Shown: positions 25,096 to 33,764, counted from the first letter of the stretch. The stretch is 64,000 bases of DNA from Candidatus Blautia excrementipullorum (GCA_019118645.1 DWYN01000052.1:1-64000); one strand, 5' to 3'. A program made the numbers and translations. The notes: generated by a model not told the origin, from the letters alone.

Positions 25096-25096
25096 C

Positions 25097-25357
25097 CTAT
25101 CCCTCCTCCAGTGTCAATCGGAACACCTTCTGCCGGTACAGTTCCATGTATTTTTCCGTGTCCGTCCGGTCGTCTCCTAGATGTGCTTTTACATAGAGTG
25201 TAGCCGCTGTAACTGCCCGGGGATCATCCAGTATGCTTTCCGGTACCCCGGAGGCTTTCATGTCCTCCAGGCAGTCTTTCAGGTATAAAGCAATGTCTTT
25301 ATCGTATACTTCAATCTCTTCCGGAATTCCGCAGCGCTCTTTTATGATCTCAAGCAT
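25097..25357 (-). CDS. Head-tail connector, HK97 gp6-like
   Basis: 86 residues, helical: MLEIIKERCGIPEEIEVYDKDIALYLKDCLEDMKASGVPESIL...AATLYVKAHLGD, as in gp6-like DNA packaging/connector proteins that bind the portal as a ring. Ordered directly before the head-closure gene. Confidence 0.88.
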   Translation of the reverse strand: MLEIIKERCGIPEEIEVYDKDIALYLKDCLEDMKASGVPESILDDPRAVTAATLYVKAHLGDDRTDTEKYMELYRQKVFRLTLEEG

Positions 25358-25371
25358 CCTTACGCCTCCTC

Positions 25372-25749
25372 TCAGGCTTTTGGTTCAAAAACAGCTTTAT
25401 CAAATTTCAAGGTAATGACTTCTTCGTCATCCACAAGGATTGTAAATGTATCTCCTTCTGTTACGCGGAATACATTGTCTGCCTCCCAGTCAATACCCTC
25501 CTTGGATGTTTCCCCGTTTTTCTTAAAAGTCATTTTACTTCCTGATTTTGCAAGGTGGAACGGGAAGAAGTAACCTTCCTGCTCTGCTTTCTTGGTGCTG
25601 TTGAACCCTGTATATCCCTCTACATAGTGGAATGTTCCGGTCACGTTCCCTTCCGCATCTACCGCAGGATCCGTAATCATTTCTCCAGCAGTCTTACCAT
25701 AAAAGTCCTGACCTGCTGCCGGCATGGTCATAATGTCAGGACTTATCAT
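25372..25749 (-). CDS. Capsid-adjacent phage protein (possible head decoration/accessory)
   Basis: 125 residues, beta-rich (GYTGFNSTKKAEQEGYFFPFHLAKSGSKMTFKKNG...RVTEGDTFTILVDDEEVITLKFDKAVF). Its ATG overlaps the major capsid stop by 4 bp (ATGA), so it is translationally coupled to capsid and likely made in similar amounts. Position suits a decoration or capsid-stabilising protein; no direct evidence. Confidence 0.65.
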   Translation of the reverse strand: MISPDIMTMPAAGQDFYGKTAGEMITDPAVDAEGNVTGTFHYVEGYTGFNSTKKAEQEGYFFPFHLAKSGSKMTFKKNGETSKEGIDWEADNVFRVTEGDTFTILVDDEEVITLKFDKAVFEPKA

Positions 25750-26906
25750 TCCCCCGATACTTCCTCGTCGGTAATGGTAAGCTCCCCGTTTACAAACGCC
25801 TGATCATCTTTCATCACGCAGTCTTCGCGCTCGATCGCCCTGAATAAGGTCAGGTCTTCTTCAAACGCATTCAGGTCTCCGGCCGTAGCAATGTTGGATG
25901 TCATAATCGTAAGCAGTTTCCGGTCAAAGAATTTGACTCCTTCTTTCAGATCTCCGATGATCACAGGGATCTTCCGGGTTTTTGCGGTTCTGGTATCAGA
26001 CTGCATGTCTCCGTTCGGAATGACAGATACCGGAACTCTCGTTGCGCCGGCGCAAAGCGCCATCTGCATCGGGCTTGCCGGATCCGGCTGCAGGAGATAT
26101 TCTCCTTTTTCATTTTTCAGAGTATCCAGGTACTGAAGGCCGTCATCATTTGTTATGATTCGAGAAGTAGGTTTGAACGCCTGCCCCAGCGTAACATTCA
26201 GGGCCTTCTTAATGTCATCCAGCCCTGCAATGGCCGTCTTTTCTTTTTCATTTACCACTTCCAGGATGATCTTGTTCCTTGTGACGCGGGACTCATCCCC
26301 GATCCATTCCACCAGCGTTTTTGTAATGTTGGCATCAGAATCCTCCAGAAGCTCATTTGTAATCGGAAAATATCCGCCGTATTTATCAATGTCATAATCG
26401 ATACGCCCAAACTGTGGAGTTTTGCCTCCTGGAATTTTCCCGCCTTCTCCGACTTTTGTAAAACCGGTCTGCTGAGAGCGTTTTTTGAACGTTCTGGACC
26501 CCTTATTTGTAGTGACATCTTCCACGTCCACCAGATCAATCAGGGAAGCCTTTGCTTCGCGGTAAGTGTTGATCCGCGTCTGGATGTCCTCCGGCACGGT
26601 ATATCCACCCTCTGCCGGGGTTCCTTCGTTCATTGAATTCCGGAATCCTCTTCTGGCTGCATCGGCAAATTCTTTTTCCGGATCCTTCTTCTGTACTGGC
26701 TGCGCGGTCCCTTCCTGGATCTGGCTTGTTACATTACTGATGTCTTCGTCTTCCAGATCCTTCAGGATATCAAATTCATCCTGAAGCTTTTTCAACTCTT
26801 CCTTTGCTGCTTTGGCTTCTTCGATCTTTCCCTGGTCTACCAGGTTTTTGATCTCGGTCTTTTTGCCATTGATTTTGTTTAACAGTTCCAGCAGTTTCTT
26901 GTTCAT
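25746..26906 (-). CDS. Major capsid protein, HK97 fold family
   Basis: 386 residues from the ATG at 26906, with AGGAGA 8 bp upstream; the upstream start at 26927 is not supported. Residues about 1-80 are a coiled-coil scaffolding (delta) domain (KINGKKTEIKNLVDQGKIEEAKAAKEELKKLQDEF). The mature capsid likely begins near the charged linker before EGGYTVPEDIQTRINTYREAKAS. Later HK97-fold segments include YGGYFPITNELLEDSDANI and IPVIIGDLKEGVKFFDRK. The neighbouring ClpP-like protease should remove the delta domain. Confidence 0.95.
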   Translation of the reverse strand: MNKKLLELLNKINGKKTEIKNLVDQGKIEEAKAAKEELKKLQDEFDILKDLEDEDISNVTSQIQEGTAQPVQKKDPEKEFADAARRGFRNSMNEGTPAEGGYTVPEDIQTRINTYREAKASLIDLVDVEDVTTNKGSRTFKKRSQQTGFTKVGEGGKIPGGKTPQFGRIDYDIDKYGGYFPITNELLEDSDANITKTLVEWIGDESRVTRNKIILEVVNEKEKTAIAGLDDIKKALNVTLGQAFKPTSRIITNDDGLQYLDTLKNEKGEYLLQPDPASPMQMALCAGATRVPVSVIPNGDMQSDTRTAKTRKIPVIIGDLKEGVKFFDRKLLTIMTSNIATAGDLNAFEEDLTLFRAIEREDCVMKDDQAFVNGELTITDEEVSGE

Positions 26907-26938
26907 GTTCTTCTCTCCTTTTTGCATAATAAAAGGAT

Positions 26939-27610
26939 TCAGACACCGTACATGTCCAAATCCCCAAGAATCTCATTTTTCATTTTTTCTGTTTCCTCAG
27001 CTTCTGCTTTTTCTTTTATAGCCTGCTGCCTTTTTTCATCCGTCAGCCACATTCCGCTGAAGCTATTCGTGTACTGGGGCGCCTGCTGCTCCGTCATAAT
27101 CTCGTCCACAAAACCATATTCCAGGCACTGGTTGGCCGTCAGCCAGGTTTCCCGGTCCATCAGTTTCAAAATTTTATCCAGCGGATATCCGGATTTTTTC
27201 GAGTATGCGTTTGCCATAGCTGCGTTCATCTGTTTCAGGATTTCCGCGTTTTTCTGCATATCGTGATAATCTCCGGATGCTCCCGACATTGATACGTTAT
27301 GTATCATGATCATGGCCACTGGGCTGATCAGACACCTTCCTGCCATTGCGACCACCCCGGCCGCGCTTCCGGCAAGGCTCTGTATCTTGATCGTTACCTT
27401 ATCGTTTCCCATCAGGGCGCTGTAGATCTCCTGCCCCGCCATAACAGAACCGCCTCCGGAATTTACCAGGACTTCAATTTCTTCGTCTTCCTGAGCCGCT
27501 TCCAGGATGTCTTTTACATCCTTGGGGCAGGTAGCATCCATATCAAACCAGTCATAGATCCACTTGTCGTCATTACTAACAATGTCTCCCCGGATGTTAA
27601 TTACTGCCAT
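26939..27610 (-). CDS. ClpP-like head maturation protease
   Basis: 223 residues from ATG 27610, which is 8 bp after a G-rich ribosome binding site (AAAGGGGG) and overlaps the portal 3' end by 14 bp. ClpP/S14-type fold: NSGGGSVMAGQEIYSAL, the nucleophile serine in SLAGSAAGVVAMAG, the histidine in MIMIHNVSMSGASG, and the acidic residue in LEYGFVDEIM. It cleaves the capsid scaffold domain during prohead maturation. C-terminal residues 175-223 are charged and helical. Confidence 0.92.
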   Translation of the reverse strand: MAVINIRGDIVSNDDKWIYDWFDMDATCPKDVKDILEAAQEDEEIEVLVNSGGGSVMAGQEIYSALMGNDKVTIKIQSLAGSAAGVVAMAGRCLISPVAMIMIHNVSMSGASGDYHDMQKNAEILKQMNAAMANAYSKKSGYPLDKILKLMDRETWLTANQCLEYGFVDEIMTEQQAPQYTNSFSGMWLTDEKRQQAIKEKAEAEETEKMKNEILGDLDMYGV

Positions 27611-28868
27611 TTCCTTCACCCCCTTTCATGTACTGGTTTCCAACCTGCGTGAGCGGGATGTAATTTCCGTTTACAATCAGGGTATCTCCGCCTTCCTCGG
27701 AAGGAAGATCCAGGTATTCCCTGGCTTCGTTTGGTTTGTATATTCCATTATTCACTGCTTTCGCCAGGTTCTCCATCTGTGTTTTGCTGTCTGTCCGGAG
27801 GATTGCTTTTTCGTTGAATTTATAAAAATTTTGGTTTGCGATCTCCTGCGGCAGAAGGACCTTCCCATTGATCTCCTCTTCGTACATTTTCAGGCGGTAA
27901 GACATCGTATCCACCAAAAAGGCCAGCTGCTGCGTCTCGCTGTTTGCGTAGCTGGATTTTTCATAATTATTGATTTGGTTCGGTTTGATCCCGAACGCCC
28001 CAGCGATCTGCAGCGCACTGTATTTTCTAAGCTCAAAAAATTGAGCGTCAGCAAGGCTTACGTTCAGCGGCGTCAGTGTAAGCCCCATCGGAACAGGAAC
28101 TACTTTTCCAGCGTTCTCCGGCCCTGACAGCGATTTTGCAAATTTTTCTTTCAATTTTCCGACACGTTTATCATCCAGATCCCCGGTGTACTGCATGGCC
28201 ATACTTGCGGTGAGCCCGTTTTTGTACAGCTGGTTCATATAATTCTGGCTTTCATTGGCTCCGTCTACAGTGGCCTTCAGGATATTCCGCACCGGTTCTC
28301 CGGTGAAGCCATCCAGGCTGTACCAGGTCTTAAAATGCATCACTTCACTGTTTTTAAACAGGTATTGCTTTCCTGTTTTCGGATCGCTGTACCGGTAATA
28401 GATGTTCCCTTCCCCTCCCCAGATCCCGATATCGTCCATGATCGGTGTGACATATTGGCTCTGCATAGGCCACATATCCATGATCTGGTATTCTCCTCCG
28501 TACCTTGAAGGAGTAAACCTTCCTCTCATCCAGATATATCCATTCCCATAGTGCTGGCAGTTCTGTTCTACCGTGGTCCACATGGTGGTCGGAGTCATAA
28601 AGGGATTGGGCCGCACAGTCATGAGTATTCCCGCTGTTGTTGGATCCGCCCGTATCCTTCCCCTGTCGGTCTGCTGGTAATATTTCAGCGGCATCTTTCC
28701 AATGGTCTCCGAAAGCATCTTCAAGCATGTGAAATATGTCACTTCCGCCACCGCTTTTTTATTTGATGTATCTATCCCTAACCATTCAAGGAGTTTTTCA
28801 TCGTTCAGTTCTGCCGTCGGCCTTACCAGCTCTGTCATGGCATTTTTTATTCTTTTCCAAATTCCCAT
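27597..28868 (-). CDS. Portal protein, HK97 family
   Basis: 423 residues. ATG at 28868 shares TAATG with the terminase stop and is preceded by GGAGAG. Characteristic parts: VTYFTCLKMLSETIGKMPLKYYQ, LMTVRPNPFMTPTTMWTTVEQNCQHYGNGYIWM, VMHFKTWYSLDGFTGEPVRNIL and a C-terminal AFGIKPNQINNYEKSSYANSE. Forms the dodecameric portal ring and motor docking site. Confidence 0.95.
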   Translation of the reverse strand: MGIWKRIKNAMTELVRPTAELNDEKLLEWLGIDTSNKKAVAEVTYFTCLKMLSETIGKMPLKYYQQTDRGRIRADPTTAGILMTVRPNPFMTPTTMWTTVEQNCQHYGNGYIWMRGRFTPSRYGGEYQIMDMWPMQSQYVTPIMDDIGIWGGEGNIYYRYSDPKTGKQYLFKNSEVMHFKTWYSLDGFTGEPVRNILKATVDGANESQNYMNQLYKNGLTASMAMQYTGDLDDKRVGKLKEKFAKSLSGPENAGKVVPVPMGLTLTPLNVSLADAQFFELRKYSALQIAGAFGIKPNQINNYEKSSYANSETQQLAFLVDTMSYRLKMYEEEINGKVLLPQEIANQNFYKFNEKAILRTDSKTQMENLAKAVNNGIYKPNEAREYLDLPSEEGGDTLIVNGNYIPLTQVGNQYMKGGEGNGSN

Positions 28869-30634
28869 TACCATTCACTCTCCAAAAATTCGTCAATCCC
28901 TTTTAGGATAGAAGGATAGAATTCATGGTACATTGCCAGCTTATACGCGCATAGCACAGCATCTACCGGGTCTATCCTTTTTGTGGTGGCATCTTTATCG
29001 ATCTTGATCAGTCCGTTGCTTCTTTTTACAACCGCATTGCTCATGGCGTAATTCAGCAGCGGATTATAGGTGTATATAATATTCCGGGCAAACACCTGCT
29101 CCCGGAATCCCTGGGTGGATTCATTCAGGGACTTGTGGCTCTGGAAGACTTCTTCCACATCGTACCCCTCGTCCGAAAGATCCATCATGATCTTGCTGGC
29201 ATTGGCCGGGTCGAAGCATAATGTCTTGATATTCCATCCATGTTCTTCGCAGGTTTTCATGACATATCTCATTACCGCTGCCTGGTCCACGATCGGGCTG
29301 TCTGTTACCGTCAGGAATCCCATCCTTTCCCAGGCGTCATAATCAACTTTGTCCCTTGCCTTCCTTTCCGCAAGCTTTTCCCTGTTCGGGATGAATGAGT
29401 GGGAATAAACGATATATTTTACAATCGTCTTTCCGTCCTCATCTTTCTCATCGCTTTCGAAAGGAATCACAAAAGCAACGGAAGTCAGGTCTATTTTGGC
29501 CGACATATCGAAGCCCACATAGACATCGAATCCCCTGGTATCTATCGGAATCTCGTCCACCTGGCAGTCTTTCCATTTCGCCATATCCATGTAGCCGTTT
29601 TCTGTCGCCTGCACCCATATGTTCAGCATCTTCGTGAGGAATGCGGTCATTTTTTCCGGAATGTTTTTTGCCACCTTCCAGGCATTCCGGATCTTCTTCC
29701 GGCCGTTTTCATAACTCATCCGGATCGGATTCGCTTTTTCCCAGAGCTTTTCGTTCTCCAGGTTGCTCACATCTTCTTTGTAATCCTCCGGATCCACTTC
29801 GCAGATATCTATCAAATACTCATCATTCCATATATCTACATCAGGGTTTAGAACGCTGGAACAATAGGTATATTCCTGCGTGTAACATGGATATGTAAGA
29901 TCCATTCCCGCAGTTGTGATGATCATCAACAACGGTTCTTTAGTGTTGGATCCCAGCCCCAGATCATAAAATTCCGTTGTTTTGTGCTGGTGATATTCAT
30001 CCAGGATCAGCCCTGCCGGGTTTGTTCCATCTCCATTCTGTCCATCTTCCTTGGACAGCGCTTTTATAAAACTTCCTGTTTTTCTATGTAATACTGCATC
30101 CCTGGTAATTTTAAAAGACGGCTTCAGCGGGGAATTATTAAGCATCAGTTTCGCTTCGTTCAGAATGATCTTCGACTGGTCCCGTTTTGTCCCGGCTGTA
30201 TAATACTCATAGTTCTCCTGGTTTTTTGTGGCACACACGGATATTTCGTAAAGCGACACTCCGGCTTCCATCTGTGACTTTGCGTTTTTCCTTGCCACTT
30301 CAGTAAAGGATTGCTTAAATCTTTTATATCCCGTTTCCTGCTCCCGCCATCCATATAACTGGCAGAGATTAAATTTTTGCCAGGTTGTCAGTTCGATCGG
30401 CTGTCCCGCCAGCTCCCCTTTTGAGTGCCGCAGTAACCTGAACCAATCTACAATATTCTGCGCTTCCTCTTCGTTCCAAATGTATCCCCACCCTTCTGTC
30501 AGGACATTCCTTGCCGTCTCTTTCTGGCAGTCCTCCAGATACCTCTGGCATGCCCATCTGTGCTTCTTTCCTGATATGATCTCCCCATTCAGGCACTGAT
30601 TGGCATATTCCATAAGTTCTTCCCGGATGGTCAT
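28868..30634 (-). CDS. terL: Terminase large subunit
   Basis: 588 residues with an N-terminal ATPase and a C-terminal nuclease domain. The Walker A-like motif is ARKNAKS (114-120), the variant without a canonical GKT that is common in HK97-type terminases. Walker B is LILDE (D212, E213). Nuclease acidic residues lie in VGFDMSAKIDLTSV, LCFDPANA and RIDPVDAV. It drives DNA into proheads and cuts at genome ends. Overlaps terS by 4 bp. Confidence 0.95.
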   Translation of the reverse strand: MTIREELMEYANQCLNGEIISGKKHRWACQRYLEDCQKETARNVLTEGWGYIWNEEEAQNIVDWFRLLRHSKGELAGQPIELTTWQKFNLCQLYGWREQETGYKRFKQSFTEVARKNAKSQMEAGVSLYEISVCATKNQENYEYYTAGTKRDQSKIILNEAKLMLNNSPLKPSFKITRDAVLHRKTGSFIKALSKEDGQNGDGTNPAGLILDEYHQHKTTEFYDLGLGSNTKEPLLMIITTAGMDLTYPCYTQEYTYCSSVLNPDVDIWNDEYLIDICEVDPEDYKEDVSNLENEKLWEKANPIRMSYENGRKKIRNAWKVAKNIPEKMTAFLTKMLNIWVQATENGYMDMAKWKDCQVDEIPIDTRGFDVYVGFDMSAKIDLTSVAFVIPFESDEKDEDGKTIVKYIVYSHSFIPNREKLAERKARDKVDYDAWERMGFLTVTDSPIVDQAAVMRYVMKTCEEHGWNIKTLCFDPANASKIMMDLSDEGYDVEEVFQSHKSLNESTQGFREQVFARNIIYTYNPLLNYAMSNAVVKRSNGLIKIDKDATTKRIDPVDAVLCAYKLAMYHEFYPSILKGIDEFLESEW

Positions 30635-31113
30635 ATATTCCCGAACTTCCTTGTGATTTCTTCCTGGGTTTTATCGGTTTTGATTGCTGCCGCCTTCAAT
30701 CTGGCGTCTATCGTCAAGCCACACAGGGAAGCGAACCGTCTCATTTCGTCTGCATAGGTACGCTGGATGTCTACCATGGGATTTTTTACTACGATTACGC
30801 CCGTCCGGGTTTCTCGGTCTATATAATAACTCTGGTCTTTCAGGATATTGGTCGCCTTTACATAGTTGGCAAATGCATTACAGTAGCCTCCCAGGTTGTT
30901 ACGGTCCAGGTTCCCGATCAGGTTTATCTTTTTTAATTCCCTGACGATCCTTTTCCATTCTTTAACGGCCACTTCATCAATTAGCCAGTCCGGCGGCCGG
31001 CTTAATTGGTTTGCCCCGGTTTTTATCTTTTTTTCTTCTGCTTTTCTCCGTTCCATGCTGACAATTGTCAGATTTCCCTTCTGCATGTCGAGAGGCTTCC
31101 TGGCTCGTCCCAT
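30631..31113 (-). CDS. terS: Terminase small subunit, P27 family
   Basis: 160 residues. Features of the P27 family: RPPDWLIDEVAVKEWKRIVRELKKINLIGNLDRNNLGGYCNAFANYVKA and LCGLTIDARLKAAA near the C-terminus. It recognises packaging DNA and loads terL. Preceded by GAAGGTGAG. An HNH gene lies directly upstream, the arrangement associated with cos-type packaging. Confidence 0.92.
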   Translation of the reverse strand: MGRARKPLDMQKGNLTIVSMERRKAEEKKIKTGANQLSRPPDWLIDEVAVKEWKRIVRELKKINLIGNLDRNNLGGYCNAFANYVKATNILKDQSYYIDRETRTGVIVVKNPMVDIQRTYADEMRRFASLCGLTIDARLKAAAIKTDKTQEEITRKFGNI

Positions 31114-31207
31114 ACTCTCACCTTCTTTTTTGCCAACTTTTATTTTTTATTTAGAAAATTGCGTAAAGAAAGGAGGGAACGCGGTCTGGGCGTTTTTTCC
31201 AAAACTT

Positions 31208-31630
31208 TTAGACTCCCCCCTGCCCTGCTGTTTCCCTGAATCTTTTCAGCATTTTCAGCAATTCTCTCTGCATTTTCTGTTTATCTTTTTTGTACATCGA
31301 CTCTATCAGACTGTGCGTATCATGGTTCAGGCTCATAAGATTACTGATATCACATCTTTTTTCCCAGTCATCTTTCAGCGGAATAATGTGGTGGGCGGTA
31401 TCTGCATGTTTGATCTCTCCTGTTGTCTCAAAGAGATATACATCAATCCCCTGGTCAGCCTCCATTGCGTCAGCCCTTGCCCTGATCCACTCCCCGCTGT
31501 CGTAGAATTGTTTGCTCTTTTTGTCCCGAATCAGCCTGTCATACTCTTTATGTCTATCTTTTAAACACGGACACCTGCTGCCCGCCGGGATCCTGCTGCC
31601 GCACCTGCTGCACCGTTTATATATCGGCAT
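31208..31630 (-). CDS. HNH endonuclease (terminase-associated)
   Basis: 140 residues from ATG 31630, 7 bp after GAGGTG. N-terminal zinc-ribbon cysteines (YKRCSRCGSRIPAGSRCPC) and the HNH core: the EWIRARADAMEADQG segment, HADTAHHIIPLKDDWEKRCDISNLMSLNHDTHSLIE. HNH proteins next to terS/terL in Gram-positive and HK97-like phages are required with terminase for cos cleavage; the same role is inferred here. Confidence 0.9.
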   Translation of the reverse strand: MPIYKRCSRCGSRIPAGSRCPCLKDRHKEYDRLIRDKKSKQFYDSGEWIRARADAMEADQGIDVYLFETTGEIKHADTAHHIIPLKDDWEKRCDISNLMSLNHDTHSLIESMYKKDKQKMQRELLKMLKRFRETAGQGGV

Positions 31631-31644
31631 TTTATAACACCTCT

Positions 31645-31762
31645 TTAAATACAGTCCTGCCAGCGCCATAGTGACAGCCGATTGCCGCCACGCCGAAAGG
31701 AGGTGTGCAAACATACCAGGACTGCCAAATCACTGATATGCTGGCGCTGTACACGCTGTACG
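31645..31762. other. Dyad-rich region upstream of HNH/terminase, candidate cos/terminase-binding region
   Basis: Contains CAGTCCTG (31652-31659) with its reverse complement at 31717-31724, CAGCGCC (31661-31667) with its reverse complement at 31743-31749, and a direct repeat CGCTGTAC at 31745-31752 and 31754-31761. It lies just upstream of the HNH-terminase genes, where cos is often located. No cohesive-end sequence can be proved. Confidence 0.35.
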
Positions 31763-31785
31763 ATTGATAATCTATTTTGTTGCAC

Positions 31786-31815
31786 AAGAAAAGCACCCAG
31801 ATTGTTCTGAGTGCT
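31786..31815 (-). terminator. Terminator after the dam-like gene
   Basis: Minus strand: AGCACTCAG-aacaat-CTGGGTGCT (one G-U pair) followed by TTTTCTT, starting just after the methylase stop. It could limit readthrough from the Dam gene into the late genes unless antiterminated. Confidence 0.7.
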
Positions 31816-31816
31816 G

Positions 31817-32557
31817 TCAATAATTTTTAATGATCAATTCTTTGTACCTTCTGATCCCTGACTTGGTTCGGAGATTGTCTGACCGGTCAATCTCTAATAT
31901 CTTGTATCCATCATAAAGGTTTCTGATCTCTCTGCAGTCATTGTAAGATAAAATGAATTTCCCCTGGATATTCCTCAGAGTATTTCTCATCCGTTCATGA
32001 TCTTCCGGCATAAATCTGTCTGGATAGTATTTTTCTGTGTCGTAATAGGGTGGATCTAAATAAAACAGGGCGTCCTCTCTGTCGTAGGTCCTGATCAGAT
32101 GCTCAAAATCCAAATGTTCTATCACAACTTTATCCAGTCTCTTCGATGCTTCTTTTAGGAATTCGACTGCCTTTCGCATATTTTTCGGCCGGACGCCGAA
32201 AGAATCCAATTTCGTTCCGTAGCTCTCCTTGATGGATATAAAGAACCTCGCCGCCCTCTGGATATCTGTCAGGCCTTTGATATCTTGGATCGCATCAAAG
32301 AATAATTCCCGGGACATCAAAACACCATCCAATTCCTTTTGTATGGCTTCCGGATGGTACTTTACACATCGATACAAATTGATAAGATTACTGTTTACAT
32401 CATTGTATACCTCCATTCCTTTTTCTTCTTTTCCAAACAATACCCATGCAGCACCACCGAATACTTCGATGTACCGTCCGTAGTCTTCCGGGAATTGTTC
32501 CAGTATTTTCTTTCTCAGCAGCTTCTTACCGCCGATCCAGCTTATAAAACTATTCAT
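31817..32557 (-). CDS. DNA adenine methylase (Dam / D12 class)
   Basis: 246 residues from ATG 32557 with GGAAGG 8 bp upstream; the longer frame reading into the tRNA is spurious. N6-adenine methyltransferase: FISWIGGKKLLRKKIL (SAM-binding motif I), YIEVFGGAAWVLFGK, NDVNSNLINLYRCV and the catalytic LDPPYYDTEKYY (motif IV). Phage Dam enzymes protect DNA from host restriction or mark replication/packaging sites; GATC specificity is the family default, not shown here. Confidence 0.92.
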   Translation of the reverse strand: MNSFISWIGGKKLLRKKILEQFPEDYGRYIEVFGGAAWVLFGKEEKGMEVYNDVNSNLINLYRCVKYHPEAIQKELDGVLMSRELFFDAIQDIKGLTDIQRAARFFISIKESYGTKLDSFGVRPKNMRKAVEFLKEASKRLDKVVIEHLDFEHLIRTYDREDALFYLDPPYYDTEKYYPDRFMPEDHERMRNTLRNIQGKFILSYNDCREIRNLYDGYKILEIDRSDNLRTKSGIRRYKELIIKNY

Positions 32558-32605
32558 GCATATCGCCTTCCTTACTTTTATTCGTAGGAAAGCCTTGTCG
32601 GGTAA

Positions 32606-32679
32606 TGGATCTTCTGGGACTCGAACCCAGGACCGGCCGGTTATGAGCCGGCTGCTCTGACCAGCTGAGCTAAAGATCC
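32606..32679 (-). tRNA. tRNA with CAU anticodon (Met elongator or Ile2)
   Basis: 74 nt on the minus strand. Perfect 7-bp acceptor stem (GGATCTT/AAGATCC), D arm GCTC-AGCTGGTCA-GAGC, anticodon stem GCCGG/CCGGC with loop CTCATAA, T arm CTGGG-TTCGAGT-CCCAG. CCA is not encoded. CAU could decode AUG, or AUA if modified to lysidine; sequence alone does not decide. It lies between a GAAA-loop terminator and the Dam gene. Confidence 0.92.
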
Positions 32680-32683
32680 GTGC

Positions 32684-32713
32684 AAAAAGCCCCATATTTC
32701 TATGGGACTTTTT
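32684..32713 (-). terminator. GAAA-tetraloop terminator, left copy
   Basis: Minus strand: AAAAAGTCCCATA-gaaa-TATGGGGCTTTTT, a 13-bp stem with one G-U pair, ending 5 nt before the tRNA. Same shape as 33738-33764. Confidence 0.8.
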
Positions 32714-32754
32714 AAGTTATGGTTGAAAATGGTGAGTTCTTTTTTCTTTTTAAC

Positions 32755-32801
32755 CTGTATACAGCATAACACAGGTAGAGTGTGCAATTCTATGCAGTCT
32801 T
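32755..32801 (-). promoter_or_regulatory. Late-type promoter repeat, left copy
   Basis: 47 bp matching 33813-33859 at 36 of 47 positions. On the minus strand it ends in an extended -10 (TGTTATGCT, -10 at 32763-32768) without a -35 consensus, and contains CACACTC...CTGTG half-sites. The predicted RNA meets the GAAA-loop terminator after about 45-70 nt. Downstream lie tRNA, Dam, HNH and the late operon. An activator-dependent late promoter used by the ArpU-like protein is inferred. Confidence 0.5.
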
Positions 32802-32927
32802 TTCTGTCCACGGAAAGTTTTTTAATGCATTACTGTGGATATCATGTGTCCTTCTCCAACTGCGTCTCTCAGGTTGATCAAGTATTCTTCTATGAATCAT
32901 TTCTGCTTCTTTGTCATTCAGGCTCAC
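32790..32927 (-). pseudogene. Remnant of an ArpU-like gene 3' end
   Basis: 45-codon frame ending SWRRTHDIHSNALKNFPWTEKTA, which aligns with the C-terminus of the intact ArpU-like protein at 33848 (SWKQVHRIHSDALRNFKMT). Both stop codons sit at the same place in the adjoining 47-bp repeat. The sigma-region-4-like helix before SW is mostly deleted. It is preceded by GAAGGTGAG-like sequence and may still be translated, but looks decayed. Confidence 0.6.
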
Positions 32928-33011
32928 CTTCTTTTAAGGTAAAAATGTAAAGTTATGTTTTATATTTTTTATTCTCTTTCATCCGTTTATAAATATTTAG
33001 TCAACAATTCT

Positions 33012-33698
33012 TTATTTACTAATTTTCAAAAATTTTTCATATTTAACCCATAACCTATAAAAATCAATTATTTGATCTTTTCTAGATTTAAATGTAGGAT
33101 TTTTGAAATAATATCCCACAAAATGCTGATGGGTATAATCGTTCTCTAGTTCTCTTAAAAACTGACAATCTGCTATTTCTTGCAATATCGCTAATTCTTC
33201 TTCATCCATATAATTAGCCAATTTTACATAAATTTGATCTATCACGTTCAAAATATATGTCGCTTGATTTCCAAAAAACTCTAAAAAATTATATTGCTCG
33301 TTTATTCCTCCAAATACTCCACATAAATCATTCATTCGAATTTTTTCAGAACATTCTGCTATCTTTTCTTCGGTAACATCGTGTAAAGAATAGCTACCTC
33401 CTAAATACAACTTCCATATTCTTTCTACAGCATTTTTTATAGATTTTCTTTTATTTGTTATTGCGTTTTCGAATAATGCTTTTTTCCTAATCCATCTAAT
33501 ATAAACTGTAAAGAAGTAAAAAAAAGTGCTTGCAATTATACTATAAGATATTTGAACAACAATCTTTAAAAAAGAATATAAAAGTTCATTGTTTTGAAAC
33601 ATTCCCCCCGATAACTCATACAATAATACTATCAAGCAAGCTACTAGACATATAATTGCAACTGCTTTTTCACTACATAAAAATTTGTACTTTTTCAC
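33012..33698 (-). CDS. AT-rich two-TM protein of unknown function (cargo gene)
   Basis: 228 residues. The GTG at 33698 is chosen because GGAGG lies 8 bp before it; the ATG at 33716 overlaps that site. Two hydrophobic segments (about 12-31 and 44-68) form a hairpin, followed by a cytoplasmic, mostly helical domain of about 155 residues (KRKSIKNAVERIWKLYLGG..., CGVFGGINEQYNFLEFFGNQATYILNVIDQIYVKLANYMDEEELAILQEIADCQFL). No known domain recognised. Base composition is markedly more AT-rich than the flanking phage genes, and the gene is bounded by two copies of a promoter-terminator module. That is the signature of a moron; superinfection exclusion or phage defence is a hypothesis, not shown. Confidence 0.75.
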   Translation of the reverse strand: MKKYKFLCSEKAVAIICLVACLIVLLYELSGGMFQNNELLYSFLKIVVQISYSIIASTFFYFFTVYIRWIRKKALFENAITNKRKSIKNAVERIWKLYLGGSYSLHDVTEEKIAECSEKIRMNDLCGVFGGINEQYNFLEFFGNQATYILNVIDQIYVKLANYMDEEELAILQEIADCQFLRELENDYTHQHFVGYYFKNPTFKSRKDQIIDFYRLWVKYEKFLKISK

Positions 33699-33737
33699 AC
33701 TAGTTTCCTCCAACATTTTCTTTTATCATACACCAAA

Positions 33738-33764
33738 ACACCCCGTATTTCTACAGGGTGTTCT
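33738..33764 (-). terminator. GAAA-tetraloop terminator, right copy
   Basis: Minus strand: AACACCCTGTA-gaaa-TACGGGGTGTT followed by TTGG, an 11-bp stem with one G-U pair. It sits between the right promoter repeat and the two-TM cargo gene, so that transcript would meet it within about 75 nt. Confidence 0.7.

Noticed and set aside
32606-32679. Prophage tRNA genes as attachment sites
   Set aside because: Both tRNAs are internal to the prophage, far from the integrase and ends.
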